Shown: piece after piece, positions 24,724-33,840 of the stretch | Layout of the letters: the number at the start of each line of letters is the position of its first letter | Numbering within the stretch: position 1 is the stretch's first letter | Origin: JACMQW01 sp964536965 | GTDB lineage: Bacteria; Bdellovibrionota; UBA1018 | Direction of reading: 5' to 3' | DNA length: 64,000 nucleotides | NCBI GenBank assembly: GCA_964536965.1 | Contig: CAZIAL010000005.1 | Span: forward strand, 1 to 64,000 | Notes under the pieces: generated by a model | Seen by the model: only the letters and a program-made list of their open reading frames with translations | Databases searched by the model: none | What the model was told of the DNA's origin: nothing | Program-made: the position numbers and the translations under genes

Positions 24724-24929
24724 AGTGGGGGTCGTTCTCCGAAAGGAATTGGGCAGTGCAAGATTGTATGGGTTGCAGTTGGAGTACCCGACCTCTGGAG
24801 TTGCATCAAGCAGGGAAGTCGATAGCGTGGAGCGTTATTTTTAGGGCGGCCGCGATCCATCGAGGAGCGGACGAGGAGCGGATCGGTTCCTCCGCACGCC
24901 CCCTTTCCGAGATCGAAAATGGACTCCGG

Positions 24930-25493
24930 CTAAAACCGGCTTTTAAACTGGGCCCACTGAGCGCTCTCATCGGGCGAGAAATTCAGGGCGCACTTCAGCG
25001 CGTCCGGCTGGTAGCGAATCACCTTGGCCGTCCCGTTCAGGCGCCCGATGCCGCTGATCGAGAGCGGGAAGAGTTCGAAACGGACGCTTTCGCCCGCGAC
25101 GAGCGGGAGGTGCTTTTCAAGCCGAATTTTCGTCCCCTGCAGCGAGAGATCCAAGCAGATTCCGAACGATGATTCCGAGCTGCCGTCGCAATAAATGCGG
25201 GCCGAGGCGACAAAGGTTTTTCGCGGCGCCGAGCGATTTTCCTTACCGAAAACTTCGGAGTCGATCGGATCGTTCGCGATGGTGAACATCTGGGATTTTT
25301 CGAAATGGTACTTCTCGAAACCCATGATCTTCTGGATCGGAGTCCAGAGCGGGAGGCCCTTGCACCAAGCGTAGACCTGGTGTTTCGGTTGGTTCTTTTC
25401 CATGAACTGGTGCACGTCATTTCCGGAGAGCGGGCCGTATTCGGCCCCGTCGACCTGGAGAAAGACGGGGGGCTTCAGCGTAAAGGTTTTCAT
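24930..25493 (-). CDS. GYF_2 and PilZ two-domain protein
   Basis: 187 residues, cytoplasmic. Residues 13-53 (YGPLSGNDVHQFM...VYAWCKGLPLWTPI) resemble the GYF_2 (DUF4339) domain. Residues 86-187 form a PilZ domain with the two c-di-GMP motifs intact: R87-x3-R91 and D115-L-S-L-Q-G120. It is likely a c-di-GMP receptor that binds a partner through the GYF-like head. It stands alone upstream of hppA on the same strand, so context gives no target; motility or pilus function is a reasonable guess. Confidence 0.85.
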   Translation of the reverse strand: MKTFTLKPPVFLQVDGAEYGPLSGNDVHQFMEKNQPKHQVYAWCKGLPLWTPIQKIMGFEKYHFEKSQMFTIANDPIDSEVFGKENRSAPRKTFVASARIYCDGSSESSFGICLDLSLQGTKIRLEKHLPLVAGESVRFELFPLSISGIGRLNGTAKVIRYQPDALKCALNFSPDESAQWAQFKSRF

Positions 25494-25597
25494 GGTCGAT
25501 CTTTCGGCATTCTTTCGAGAGTGTTTACGAACGACAGTGTTTGCTTAGTCTTCGATGATTTCTTAGTTTGCGGGAATCCGCAAGCACACGGATACCG

Positions 25598-28189
25598 ATG
25601 AAACCTACCGATTCCCCCCATCCAAAACGGCCTCGCCAGGCACTGCCCATCGATCCGCTGATTCCGGAAATTCTTTCCGAGGTCGGCCCTGGTAAATCCG
25701 TGCTGCTCGTCGCCTCCCCGGGATCAGGGAAGACGACGCGCGTTCCCTGGGCGCTCGCGGAACGGGAGCGGTTAGGGAACGGCGGAAAAGTCTACGTCCT
25801 CGAGCCGCGCCGAATCGCCGCGAAACTTTCCGCGGAACGGGTCGCGGAAGAAAACGACGCGCGCATCGGCGAAGCGGTCGGCTATCAGTTTCGTTTCGAA
25901 CGGAAACGAAACGATCGCACTCGCCTCGTTTTCCTTACGGAAGGAACGCTGCTTCGCGAGCTCCAGTCGAACCCCGAACTGCGCGGTGTTTCGGCCCTCG
26001 TTCTCGACGAATTCCACGAGCGCCATCTCCAGGGCGACCTTGCGCTCGCTCTGGCGCGTAAACTCCAGCGGGGGCCGCGACCTGATCTCGCGATCGTCGT
26101 GATGTCGGCGACGCTCGATACGGGGCCGCTCGAAAAGTTTCTGCCCGGAGCGAAGCGAATCGAGCTCCACGCCCCGCCCTTTCCGATCGAAGTCGAGTAT
26201 GCGGCGAGAGAGAGCGCTTCGTCTTTTGGTCTCGAGAAAGATATCCGTCGCGCACTCGATCGTCTGTTCGCGAAACCGGACGCCGAAAAGTTCGGCGATG
26301 TGCTCGTTTTCCTGCCCGGGATGGCGGAGATCCGGCGCGCCGAAAGCGAGCTTCGTTCGTCGCTCGCCGGGCGCGCCGAGGTCTTGCTCCTGCACGGCGA
26401 GCTCTCCCGCGAAGAGCAAGACCGCGCGCTCGGTCGATCCACGCGGCGCAAAGTCATTCTGGCGACGAATATCGCCGAGAGTTCGGTCACGATTCCGGGG
26501 GTGAATACGGTCGTCGATGCGGGGCTCGCGCGAATCGCCAGCTACTCCCACGCGGCCGGTCTGCCGCGACTCGAAACGAAGTCGATCTCTCGCGCTTCGG
26601 CCATCCAACGCGCCGGACGCGCGGGACGTACCGGTCCAGGGCGCGTGCTGCGTCTCTATAGCAAGGGCGATTTCGATTCGCGACCCGTGCAGGAGACTCC
26701 CGAGATCCTGCGCGCCGACCTGGCGCCGGTTCTCCTGGATCTCGCGACGCTCGGGGTACCTGACCTCGAGTTTTTCGAAGCTCCCGTGCCCGACCGGATT
26801 CGATCGGGATGGAAACTCCTCGCCGATCTCGGGTTCGTCGAGGCCGACGGGGAACATGGATTTCGCCTGACCGATTGGGGAAGGCGCGCCGAGAACTCGG
26901 CCTTCCATCCGCGAATCACGCGCGCCCTGCTCGAAGCGGTTCGTCTGGACGTGCTGGATCAGGTGGCCTCCGCGCTGGTCGCGATTTCCGAAGGCGAAGA
27001 TCTCGGTCTGGATGCGCTCGCCGGCCTCCGTCGCTTCCGCGTTTCCGGTTTCCAGACGCGCATTCTCGATCGACTGCGCGATACGGCCCGCGAGCTCGCA
27101 CGCGGACTTTCGACGGCAGTGAGGCCGAAAGGGAGCGGGCTCGACGTGGAGACGGCGCTGATTCGGAGTTTACTCGCGGGATTCCACGACCGTACCGGCC
27201 GCCGGGGAGCGGGGAGTGAAGGAGAGATTCTCCTCGCCCGCGGCGCGACGGCGAGCGTTTCCCAGGACGCGTTCTGGTCCCACGACGAATTCTTCCTCGT
27301 CATCGACCTGCAGGAATCGAAAAGGTCCGGGGACCTGCGGGCCCGCACCCAGGCGCGCTCCGCGATCCCGATCGCCGAAGACTGGCTCTGGGAAATCGAA
27401 CCGCTGCCGATTCGCGAAGAAATCGCGCGGGTTTTCGACGATCGTAAAAAGCGATGGGTCGAATATGATTTATTCATTTTTCATAACCTTACCCTTTCCC
27501 GTATCCTAAGAAAGCCGGCCGGGGACTCCCTGGCGGGCGAGGCGGGAAGCCGGCTCGAGCCCGAAGAATGGGAGCGGCTGTTTCAAGCCTGGCTGGAAGG
27601 CGTCCGGAAAGGCCTGGCGGAACGCGAGGGGGAGTTTTCTCCCCGCGTGCCCGGCCGGAACGACTCCGAGGCCTGGACGGCGCTGAAGGTCCGTTACCGA
27701 CTCTTGCAGTCTGCCGAAGATTTCGAGGGACTCCTTCGGAAGCTTCTGCAAACCGGATTTCCGGAAGCCCGCTCGAGCTCGGATTTTCCCGATCTCGAAA
27801 CGGTTCTCGGCGGTCTCTGGGATCCGGGTACCGCGCGAAGATTTCGGGAAGATGTGCCCGCGATCGTTTCGCTGCCCGGTCGAAAAAGGGTTCCGGTCCA
27901 TTACGAGGAAGGTTCGCCGCCGAGGATAGAAAGCCGGCTGCAGGACTTTTTCGGCATGACCGAGGGCCCGAAGATCCTGAAAGGGAAACAGAAGCTTTCG
28001 TTGCATCTGCAAGCGCCGAATTACCGGGCGGTGCAGGTGACAGAGGATCTCGCGGGATTCTGGGAACGGCACTACCCGGCAATTCGCAAGGAGCTGATGC
28101 GGCAGTACCCGCGGCATAAATGGCCTGAAAACCCTTTAACCGCGACTCCGCCGCCAGAGAACGAACGCAGAGGACCCCGGCGGACTTGA
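25598..28189 (+). CDS. hrpB: ATP-dependent RNA helicase HrpB
   Basis: 863 residues from ATG 25598 (an upstream TTG would add 10). DEAH-family helicase: Walker A SPGSGKTT, DEFHER as the DEAH-box variant, SAT, and QRAGRAGRTGPG as motif VI. The long C-terminal region, ending with WPENPLTATPPP, is the HrpB-specific domain. The enzyme is believed to act in RNA metabolism; its exact role is poorly defined in most species. It is a single gene between the divergent PilZ gene and htpX. Confidence 0.93.
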   Translation: MKPTDSPHPKRPRQALPIDPLIPEILSEVGPGKSVLLVASPGSGKTTRVPWALAERERLGNGGKVYVLEPRRIAAKLSAERVAEENDARIGEAVGYQFRFERKRNDRTRLVFLTEGTLLRELQSNPELRGVSALVLDEFHERHLQGDLALALARKLQRGPRPDLAIVVMSATLDTGPLEKFLPGAKRIELHAPPFPIEVEYAARESASSFGLEKDIRRALDRLFAKPDAEKFGDVLVFLPGMAEIRRAESELRSSLAGRAEVLLLHGELSREEQDRALGRSTRRKVILATNIAESSVTIPGVNTVVDAGLARIASYSHAAGLPRLETKSISRASAIQRAGRAGRTGPGRVLRLYSKGDFDSRPVQETPEILRADLAPVLLDLATLGVPDLEFFEAPVPDRIRSGWKLLADLGFVEADGEHGFRLTDWGRRAENSAFHPRITRALLEAVRLDVLDQVASALVAISEGEDLGLDALAGLRRFRVSGFQTRILDRLRDTARELARGLSTAVRPKGSGLDVETALIRSLLAGFHDRTGRRGAGSEGEILLARGATASVSQDAFWSHDEFFLVIDLQESKRSGDLRARTQARSAIPIAEDWLWEIEPLPIREEIARVFDDRKKRWVEYDLFIFHNLTLSRILRKPAGDSLAGEAGSRLEPEEWERLFQAWLEGVRKGLAEREGEFSPRVPGRNDSEAWTALKVRYRLLQSAEDFEGLLRKLLQTGFPEARSSSDFPDLETVLGGLWDPGTARRFREDVPAIVSLPGRKRVPVHYEEGSPPRIESRLQDFFGMTEGPKILKGKQKLSLHLQAPNYRAVQVTEDLAGFWERHYPAIRKELMRQYPRHKWPENPLTATPPPENERRGPRRT

Positions 28190-28247
28190 CGAGAACGGGT
28201 TTCGCTACCATGGTTAGGGTGTTTAGTGCAGGTCCGGCGAAGCCGGA

Positions 28248-29186
28248 ATGAATAGGACGATAAAATTTATGCAAATGGCAAAACGCGTTTTTCTTTTTCT
28301 TCTGACGAACATCCTCGTGATGGTTTCGCTCTCCATCGTTCTGCGGTTGCTCGGATTCGAAGGATATCTGAGCGCGCAGGGGATTAATTATCAGCAGCTG
28401 ATGATCTTCTGTCTGGTTTGGGGCATGGGCGGAGCGTTTATCTCGCTCGCGATGTCGCGCTGGATGGCGAAGCGAGCCATGGGCGTGCAGGTGATCGATC
28501 CGAAACGCGCCAGCGGTTTCGAAGCGGAGTTGGTGGAGCGCGTGCATCGCCTCGCCCGATCCGCAGGACTGACCACGATGCCGGAAGTCGGATTCTACGA
28601 ATCTCCAGAGCTGAACGCTTTCGCGACGGGACCGACGAAGAATCGTTCCCTGGTCGCCGTTTCGACCGGCCTGCTCCAGCGTATGAAGCATGACGAAGTC
28701 GAAGGCGTGCTCGCCCATGAGATCGCCCACGTCGCGAACGGGGACATGGTCACCCTCACGCTCATCCAAGGCGTCGTAAACGCATTCGTGATGTTCCTCG
28801 CGCGAATCGCGGCTTTCGCCATCTCTCAGGCGATGCGTCGCGACGACGACGAAGCCGGACCTTCGCCCTTTATCCACCATATGATCGTGATGGCTCTCGA
28901 AGTCGTCTTCATGATCTTCGGCACGATGGTCGTCGCCGCGTTCTCACGTTGGCGCGAGTTCCGCGCCGATGCGGGCGGAGCTCGCCTGGCGGGCCGCGAT
29001 TCGATGGTCAGCGCCCTGGAAAAATTGCGGGCCACTTACGAGATCCAGGATCCACAGACGGAGGTGGCTTCCGTCCAGTCCTTTAAGATCTCGGGCCGGC
29101 AGAGCAAATGGCTTGCGCTCTTTTCGACGCACCCGCCGCTGGAAACCCGAATCGCTCGCCTGCAAGGCATGCGCGCCGCTTATTAA
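28248..29186 (+). CDS. htpX: Membrane zinc protease HtpX
   Basis: 312 residues. Two N-terminal membrane helices (FLFLLTNILVMVSLSIVLRLL; LMIFCLVWGMGGAFISLAM) precede a cytoplasmic M48 protease domain with HEIAH at residues 157-161. Two further membrane segments follow, and FRADAGGARLAG supplies the third ligand region. It works in quality control of inner-membrane proteins together with FtsH. The start at ATG 28248 gives the normal length; the second ATG (residue 8) is also possible. dinB follows 24 nt later. Confidence 0.95.
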   Translation: MNRTIKFMQMAKRVFLFLLTNILVMVSLSIVLRLLGFEGYLSAQGINYQQLMIFCLVWGMGGAFISLAMSRWMAKRAMGVQVIDPKRASGFEAELVERVHRLARSAGLTTMPEVGFYESPELNAFATGPTKNRSLVAVSTGLLQRMKHDEVEGVLAHEIAHVANGDMVTLTLIQGVVNAFVMFLARIAAFAISQAMRRDDDEAGPSPFIHHMIVMALEVVFMIFGTMVVAAFSRWREFRADAGGARLAGRDSMVSALEKLRATYEIQDPQTEVASVQSFKISGRQSKWLALFSTHPPLETRIARLQGMRAAY

Positions 29187-29210
29187 GGCGGGCCTGGCCG
29201 GTTTGGCGGG

Positions 29211-30368
29211 ATGATCTTTCACCTCGACCTCGATAGTTTCTTTGTTTCCTGCGAAAGACTCGTCGATCCGAGTCTAGTGGGGATTCCGGTCGCCGTCGGG
29301 GGGATCTACGGTCACGGAGTGGTCGCCTCGGCTTCGTACGAGGCCCGGAAGTTCGGTGTGCGGTCGGCCATGCCGACGGCGCAGGCGCTTCGGCTATGTC
29401 CGCGGCTGAAGATCGTCCGGGGAACGCGGGGCCTGTACGCGGAGAAGTCCAAACAAGTCTTCGCCATCGTCGAGCGATTCGCGCCGACCCTGGAGAAGGT
29501 CGGGATCGACGAAGGTTATCTCGACATGCGCGGAACGCGTGAACTTTTCGGGGAACCGCCGGCGGCGGCTAAGAAGATCCAGTCGGCGGTTTACGCGGAA
29601 ACGGGGCTGACCTGCTCCATCGGGATCGCCGCGAATCGGCGGGTCGCGAAGGTCGCGACGGACTTCAACAAGCCCCACGGGATCACGTACGTTCCCCCCG
29701 GAACGGAAGCTGAATTTCTCGCCCCGCTCGAGATGAAGCGCATTCCCGGGGTCGGCCCGTCCGCCGAAAAGGCCCTCGCGGAATATGGAATGGTTCGCGT
29801 GCGGGATATCCAGGCTTGCTCGAAAGAGAAGCTCATCGGGCGCTTCGGCGAGAGTTACGGCAGCTTTCTCTACCAAGCCTCGCGGGGAGAAGGTTCGACC
29901 GCGTTTTTCGAAGAAGCGCAGACCCGGTCGATGTCCCGCGAAGAGACGTTCGGTGAGTATCCGAAAGACCGGGTCGCGCTCCGCAAGCATCTTTGGGAAA
30001 TGGTCCGCGACGTCGGATCCGAGCTCCGTGCCGAAGACGACCCCGATTTACGGTACGCCCATGCCGTCCGGCTGAAGCTTCGTTATCCGAGCTTCGAAAC
30101 GCTGTCGCGCTCCCGGGTCCTCGAACGTCCCACCCGCGTGGACGAGGAGATCTACGCCGCTTTGGAGCCTCTGCTCGACGACGCCTGGAGTCCGGGGAAG
30201 CCGGTGCGACTTCTTGGCGCGGGAGTGGTGCTCGGAGACGGCGCGCGCCAGCTCGGTCTTTTCGAAACGCCCGGCGGGGAGACGAAAAAAGAGAAGCTCG
30301 CCGACCTCAAGGATACGCTCCGTCATCGGTTTGGTGAGCGCGCGATAAAGACGGGCCGGGATTTTTAG
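29211..30368 (+). CDS. dinB: DNA polymerase IV
   Basis: 385 residues, Y-family translesion polymerase. Metal ligands are in FHLDLDSFF (D6, D8) and GIDEGYLD (D100, E101). KPHGITYV and RIPGVGPSAEKAL (helix-hairpin-helix) follow, then a little-finger domain. It bypasses damaged bases, usually at low fidelity. No canonical beta-clamp peptide is obvious at the C-terminus, although QLGLFE, which resembles one (QxxLxF), occurs about 45 residues before the end. It lies 24 nt after htpX and may share its transcript. No LexA box is evident in the short gap. Confidence 0.94.
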   Translation: MIFHLDLDSFFVSCERLVDPSLVGIPVAVGGIYGHGVVASASYEARKFGVRSAMPTAQALRLCPRLKIVRGTRGLYAEKSKQVFAIVERFAPTLEKVGIDEGYLDMRGTRELFGEPPAAAKKIQSAVYAETGLTCSIGIAANRRVAKVATDFNKPHGITYVPPGTEAEFLAPLEMKRIPGVGPSAEKALAEYGMVRVRDIQACSKEKLIGRFGESYGSFLYQASRGEGSTAFFEEAQTRSMSREETFGEYPKDRVALRKHLWEMVRDVGSELRAEDDPDLRYAHAVRLKLRYPSFETLSRSRVLERPTRVDEEIYAALEPLLDDAWSPGKPVRLLGAGVVLGDGARQLGLFETPGGETKKEKLADLKDTLRHRFGERAIKTGRDF

Positions 30369-30401
30369 ACGCTCGCCGGACTCCGGCGGTTGAAATAAAA
30401 A

Positions 30402-30430
30402 AACCCCTCCGCGGTAGGCCGGGAGGGGTT
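30402..30430. terminator. Bidirectional intrinsic terminator
   Basis: AACCCCTCC (30402-30410) pairs with GGAGGGGTT (30422-30430). On the minus strand the stem is followed by a run of T (A-tract at 30395-30403 on plus), ending the RRM gene; on plus it ends dinB, with GGAATTTT a few bases on. Confidence 0.88.
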
Positions 30431-30455
30431 CTGGAATTTTATCGAGACTCGGATA

Positions 30456-30773
30456 TTAGTAGCGACCGCCGCCGCCACGACCACCACGGTCACCGCCGCG
30501 ACCGCCGCCGCCGCCCGTGCGAGGCTCCATCGGACGCGCGATCGAAACCGTAATGGCTCGGCCGCCGTAGTCGGCGCCGTTCAGTTTCTCGAGGGCGACG
30601 CCCGCTTCCTGGTCGTTCGACATTTCGACAAACCCGAAACCTTTGGAGCGTCCGGTGTCGCGATCTTGGATGATCTTGACCGAGACGACCGTGCCGGCTT
30701 GAGCGAAGGCTTCCTTCAGTTCATCTTCCGTCGCGGTGTAGGGCAGGTTGCCAACAAAGAGCTTATTATTCAT
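30456..30773 (-). CDS. RNA-binding protein with one RRM and Gly/Arg tail
   Basis: 105 residues. RNP2 is KLFVGNLPY near the N-terminus and RNP1 is SKGFGFVEM around residues 44-52. Residues ~85-105 are an RG/RGG-like glycine-rich tail. Small bacterial RRM proteins of this type bind RNA and are often cold-induced. The ATG is preceded by AAGGAAAA at normal spacing. It is monocistronic, with a ~245-bp divergent gap to the response regulator gene and a strong terminator behind. Confidence 0.93.
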   Translation of the reverse strand: MNNKLFVGNLPYTATEDELKEAFAQAGTVVSVKIIQDRDTGRSKGFGFVEMSNDQEAGVALEKLNGADYGGRAITVSIARPMEPRTGGGGGRGGDRGGRGGGGRY

Positions 30774-31020
30774 GGATCGTTTTCCTTAGTTAACAGAAAC
30801 AGGTCTGGACTAGCTAAACTAGAGCGATAGCTGAACAGATATAGGGTAGCATGGGCGCCGGTGAACGAAAGTCCAAAAATGCTGCGCACTTGCGGGACCT
30901 CGGGCCTTCGTGGCGGGACAAAGTCATGCCAGCGGCTAACCCGTTAAAAACGCGATAAAAAGGCCTTGCTCTAACGCTTTCCTGACAACAGAATGGCGCT
31001 CGAAAGGTTACGGTTGGTTT

Positions 31021-31743
31021 ATGCAAACTCGAAAATCAAACGTCCTGGTCGTCGAAGACGAAGCCGACGTGCGTGACCTGATCGTCCTCCATCTAAAACG
31101 CGAAGGCTTCGAAGTCACCGCGGTCGATGACGGTGAAAAGGCTTTGAAGCGGCTGGAAGCCGCCGGTTCAACCGACGCGGAAATCGATCTCGCGGTCGTC
31201 GACTGGATGCTGCCGGGGATGAGCGGACTCGACGTGACGAAGTGGCTTCGCGAAGGAAAACGCGGCCTCCCCGTACTCATGGTGACGGCTCGCGCGGACA
31301 GCGCGGATATCGTGCGCGGCCTGGAGAGCGGCGCGGACGACTATGTGACCAAACCTTTCGAAATTCCGGTTTTCTTGGCCCGCGTTCGTTCATTGCTCCG
31401 GCGTTCGCGAGCCGCGGCGACCGAAGCCGGCGATCCGGCAGCGGCGAAAAAGCTCCGGATCGATCAGCTGGAACTCGATGTCGAAACCTATGATGTCGCC
31501 GTCGCCGGCGAGAAACTGAATCTCACCCCTTCGGAGTTTAAGCTTCTGAAAGCCCTGATGCAAAACCAGGGGAGGGTCCTCTCCCGGGATCGGCTGATCG
31601 AGCTCGTCCAGGGCGAAGGCGTCAGCGTCGTCGATCGCGCGATCGATACGCATGTCTTCGGGCTCCGCAAAAAACTCGGAAGCGCGTCGGATTTTGTCGA
31701 GACGATTCGCGGCGTCGGTTACCGGATGAAATCCGCCGAATAG
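31021..31743 (+). CDS. OmpR/PhoB-family response regulator
   Basis: 240 residues. Receiver domain has the acidic pair E12/D13, phospho-acceptor D61 (VVDWMLPGMSG) and Lys in YVTKPF near residue 112. The C-terminal winged helix (about 145-240) has the typical LTPSEFKLLKALM and RAIDTHVFGLRKKLG. It is DNA-binding and activated by the kinase encoded 26 nt downstream. PhoB is the closest common relative, but no pho box or pst genes are visible, so I do not assign a stimulus. Confidence 0.92.
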   Translation: MQTRKSNVLVVEDEADVRDLIVLHLKREGFEVTAVDDGEKALKRLEAAGSTDAEIDLAVVDWMLPGMSGLDVTKWLREGKRGLPVLMVTARADSADIVRGLESGADDYVTKPFEIPVFLARVRSLLRRSRAAATEAGDPAAAKKLRIDQLELDVETYDVAVAGEKLNLTPSEFKLLKALMQNQGRVLSRDRLIELVQGEGVSVVDRAIDTHVFGLRKKLGSASDFVETIRGVGYRMKSAE

Positions 31744-31769
31744 TTCCGCCACCCAGGTAAAAGGAAGTC

Positions 31770-32888
31770 ATGCTCAAGCGCCTCTTTGGAAAAAACGAAG
31801 AAAAGAGAGAGGCGGACGAGTCTCTCGAGGAGATTCGCGCGCAACGGGACGAACTTTCCACGCTCGTGGCCGGCATCTCCGATGCGATTCTCGCGGTCGA
31901 TCTCGAAGGCGCGCCGCTCTTCTACAATACGCAGTTCGCGGTGCTCGTCGGACCGGATCGGCTGAATCAGGGTCGATCCACCCTGGTGGAAATGATCCGC
32001 GATCCCGAGATCGTCAACGCTTATCGATTCTGTTTCGACGAGGGGAAAATCTTCAAGCTCAAGGCGATCCCGGTCTCGCAGAACGGGTTGAAAAAATTCT
32101 ATTCGCTTTCGGTTTCCCCCCTGCGTCGCCCGGATCGTTCGGTGTACGGCGCGGTCGGGATTTTTCACGACGTCACCGAACTGAAACTCGCCGAACAGAT
32201 GCGCATCGATTTCGTGGCGAACGTCTCGCACGAACTGCGAACTCCGCTCACGGCGATCAAGGGATACACCGATACGCTCATTTCGGACATTAAAGCGGGG
32301 CAGCCGGCGGAGAAGGATTTTCTCGACGTGATTTCGCGGAACGTCGAGCGACTGATGCACCTGATCCGGGACCTGCTCGACCTTTCGACGATGGATTCGG
32401 GAATCGATCACCTCGTGAAGGAGAAGATCTCCACCGAAGAGCTCACGAACCGTATCGTCTCGCAGATGCAGAAAAACTTCGAGGCGAAGAACCAGACGGT
32501 GACGATCGCGATCCATACGAGCTTCGTCCAGGCGGACTTTAAACGCGTGGAGCAGGTGCTGGTGAATCTCCTGGATAACGCCTCGAAGTATTCTCCGGCC
32601 GGCGGATCCATCCATGTGCTCTGGGAAGAGGACGAGCAGCGGGATGTCCTCCTTCGCATCGAAGACACCGGCCCGGGTGTGCCGGCCGAAGATCACGATC
32701 GGCTTTTCGAGCGGTTTTACCGCGTCGACAAGGGCCGTTCGCGCGATACCGGCGGCACGGGCTTGGGCCTCGCAATCGTGAAGCATATCATGCAGCGGCA
32801 CAGTGGAGCGGTCTGGGTCCAGAGCGAACCGGGGAAAGGGGCGCGCTTTACCTGCCAGTTCCCTAACGAAATCCCGACACGCTCCTGA
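31770..32888 (+). CDS. PhoR-like sensor histidine kinase without membrane segments
   Basis: 372 residues. N-terminal charged linker, PAS domain (about 30-140), HisKA with H154 in VSHELRTPLTAIKGY, and HATPase with DNASKYSPAGG, DTGPGVP and TGLGLAIVKH. No hydrophobic stretch long enough for a membrane helix is present, unlike classical PhoR. It therefore probably senses through the PAS domain in the cytoplasm. Cotranscribed with the response regulator. The downstream gap contains no strong terminator before the PHP gene. Confidence 0.9.
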   Translation: MLKRLFGKNEEKREADESLEEIRAQRDELSTLVAGISDAILAVDLEGAPLFYNTQFAVLVGPDRLNQGRSTLVEMIRDPEIVNAYRFCFDEGKIFKLKAIPVSQNGLKKFYSLSVSPLRRPDRSVYGAVGIFHDVTELKLAEQMRIDFVANVSHELRTPLTAIKGYTDTLISDIKAGQPAEKDFLDVISRNVERLMHLIRDLLDLSTMDSGIDHLVKEKISTEELTNRIVSQMQKNFEAKNQTVTIAIHTSFVQADFKRVEQVLVNLLDNASKYSPAGGSIHVLWEEDEQRDVLLRIEDTGPGVPAEDHDRLFERFYRVDKGRSRDTGGTGLGLAIVKHIMQRHSGAVWVQSEPGKGARFTCQFPNEIPTRS

Positions 32889-32955
32889 TGGAATGCTGAT
32901 CGCCCTCTGATCGAACGCTGACGCTCTTTTTCCGTGGATCACCGATCCTAAGATC

Positions 32956-33840
32956 ATGAACCAGGAAACAAACGCAGCTTCCCAGATCGTACCGGCCAGC
33001 TCCCGGCTGGCGGATCTCCACATGCATTCGACCTTCAGCGACGGGAAACTCACGATCCCGGAGCTCGTCGACCTCTACGGTTCCCGCGGTTTCGGCGCGA
33101 TCGCGATCACCGACCATCTCTGCGAAACCTCCACGGTACTCGGCAAAGCGGCGGGCTACCTGAACCAAACGCTGACGAAGGCGACTTTTCCACTTTACCG
33201 GGAAATTCTTCGCACCGAGGCGGCGCGCGCCCGGCGCGAGTACGATATGCTGCTGATTCCCGGAATCGAGCTGACGAAGAACACCGTGCTGAATCATCGC
33301 TCCGCCCACGTCCTCGCCCTCGGGGTCACCGAATGGATCGACGCCAACCTTTCGATCGAGGAGATCTGCGCGGAGATCCGGGCCCAGGGCGGACTCGCCG
33401 TCGCCGCCCATCCCGTCCCGACGCGACGTCTCGAAAAACAGACGTACTTTCTCTGGGACCGGCGCGAGCGGTTCGCGCCCCATTTCGACGCCTGGGAAGT
33501 GGCTTCGGGCCGAGTCCTTTTCGAAGAGGTGCTCGCCTCGGGTCTGCCGATGGTGGCGAACTCGGACCTCCACCGTCCGAGCCAGCTCGAATCCTGGAAG
33601 ACGGTGTTCTCGGGGCCGAGGCTCGACTACGCGGAAGTGGCACGCGCGATCCGCGCGCAGGACCTTGGGTTCGAGTACTACCTGCCAAACGAAATAAGGA
33701 CGCCGCGCGAATCTCTCGACGGGCGCCCGCCTAACGACTTCCACCCCGGAGTTCCGCATGGAAACCATCACCTTACTGTTCGTCCCGATATGGCTCTGCG
33801 GAGTCGCGGTCTTCGCGCTCGGTACGGCGCAATCGGTTAG
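32956..33840 (+). CDS. PHP-domain phosphoesterase
   Basis: 294 residues. Metal-binding motifs of the polymerase and histidinol phosphatase family: DLHMHSTFSDGKL (about 20-32), AITDH, IPGIELT, AAHPVP and ANSDLHRPSQL. It probably hydrolyses a phosphate ester, for example a nucleotide or sugar phosphate; the substrate is unknown. The last 28 codons overlap the start of the glycosyltransferase gene in another frame, an unusually long (83-bp) overlap that implies translational linkage. The tail after the overlap start looks non-conserved. Confidence 0.82.
   Translation: MNQETNAASQIVPASSRLADLHMHSTFSDGKLTIPELVDLYGSRGFGAIAITDHLCETSTVLGKAAGYLNQTLTKATFPLYREILRTEAARARREYDMLLIPGIELTKNTVLNHRSAHVLALGVTEWIDANLSIEEICAEIRAQGGLAVAAHPVPTRRLEKQTYFLWDRRERFAPHFDAWEVASGRVLFEEVLASGLPMVANSDLHRPSQLESWKTVFSGPRLDYAEVARAIRAQDLGFEYYLPNEIRTPRESLDGRPPNDFHPGVPHGNHHLTVRPDMALRSRGLRARYGAIG

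Noticed and set aside
21772..24825. A 1017-codon open frame on the plus strand opposite hppA and the protease
   Set aside because: It is antisense to two well-supported genes, its product is low-complexity and rich in Arg, Asp and Glu, and it has no recognisable domain. Long antisense frames are expected at this GC content.
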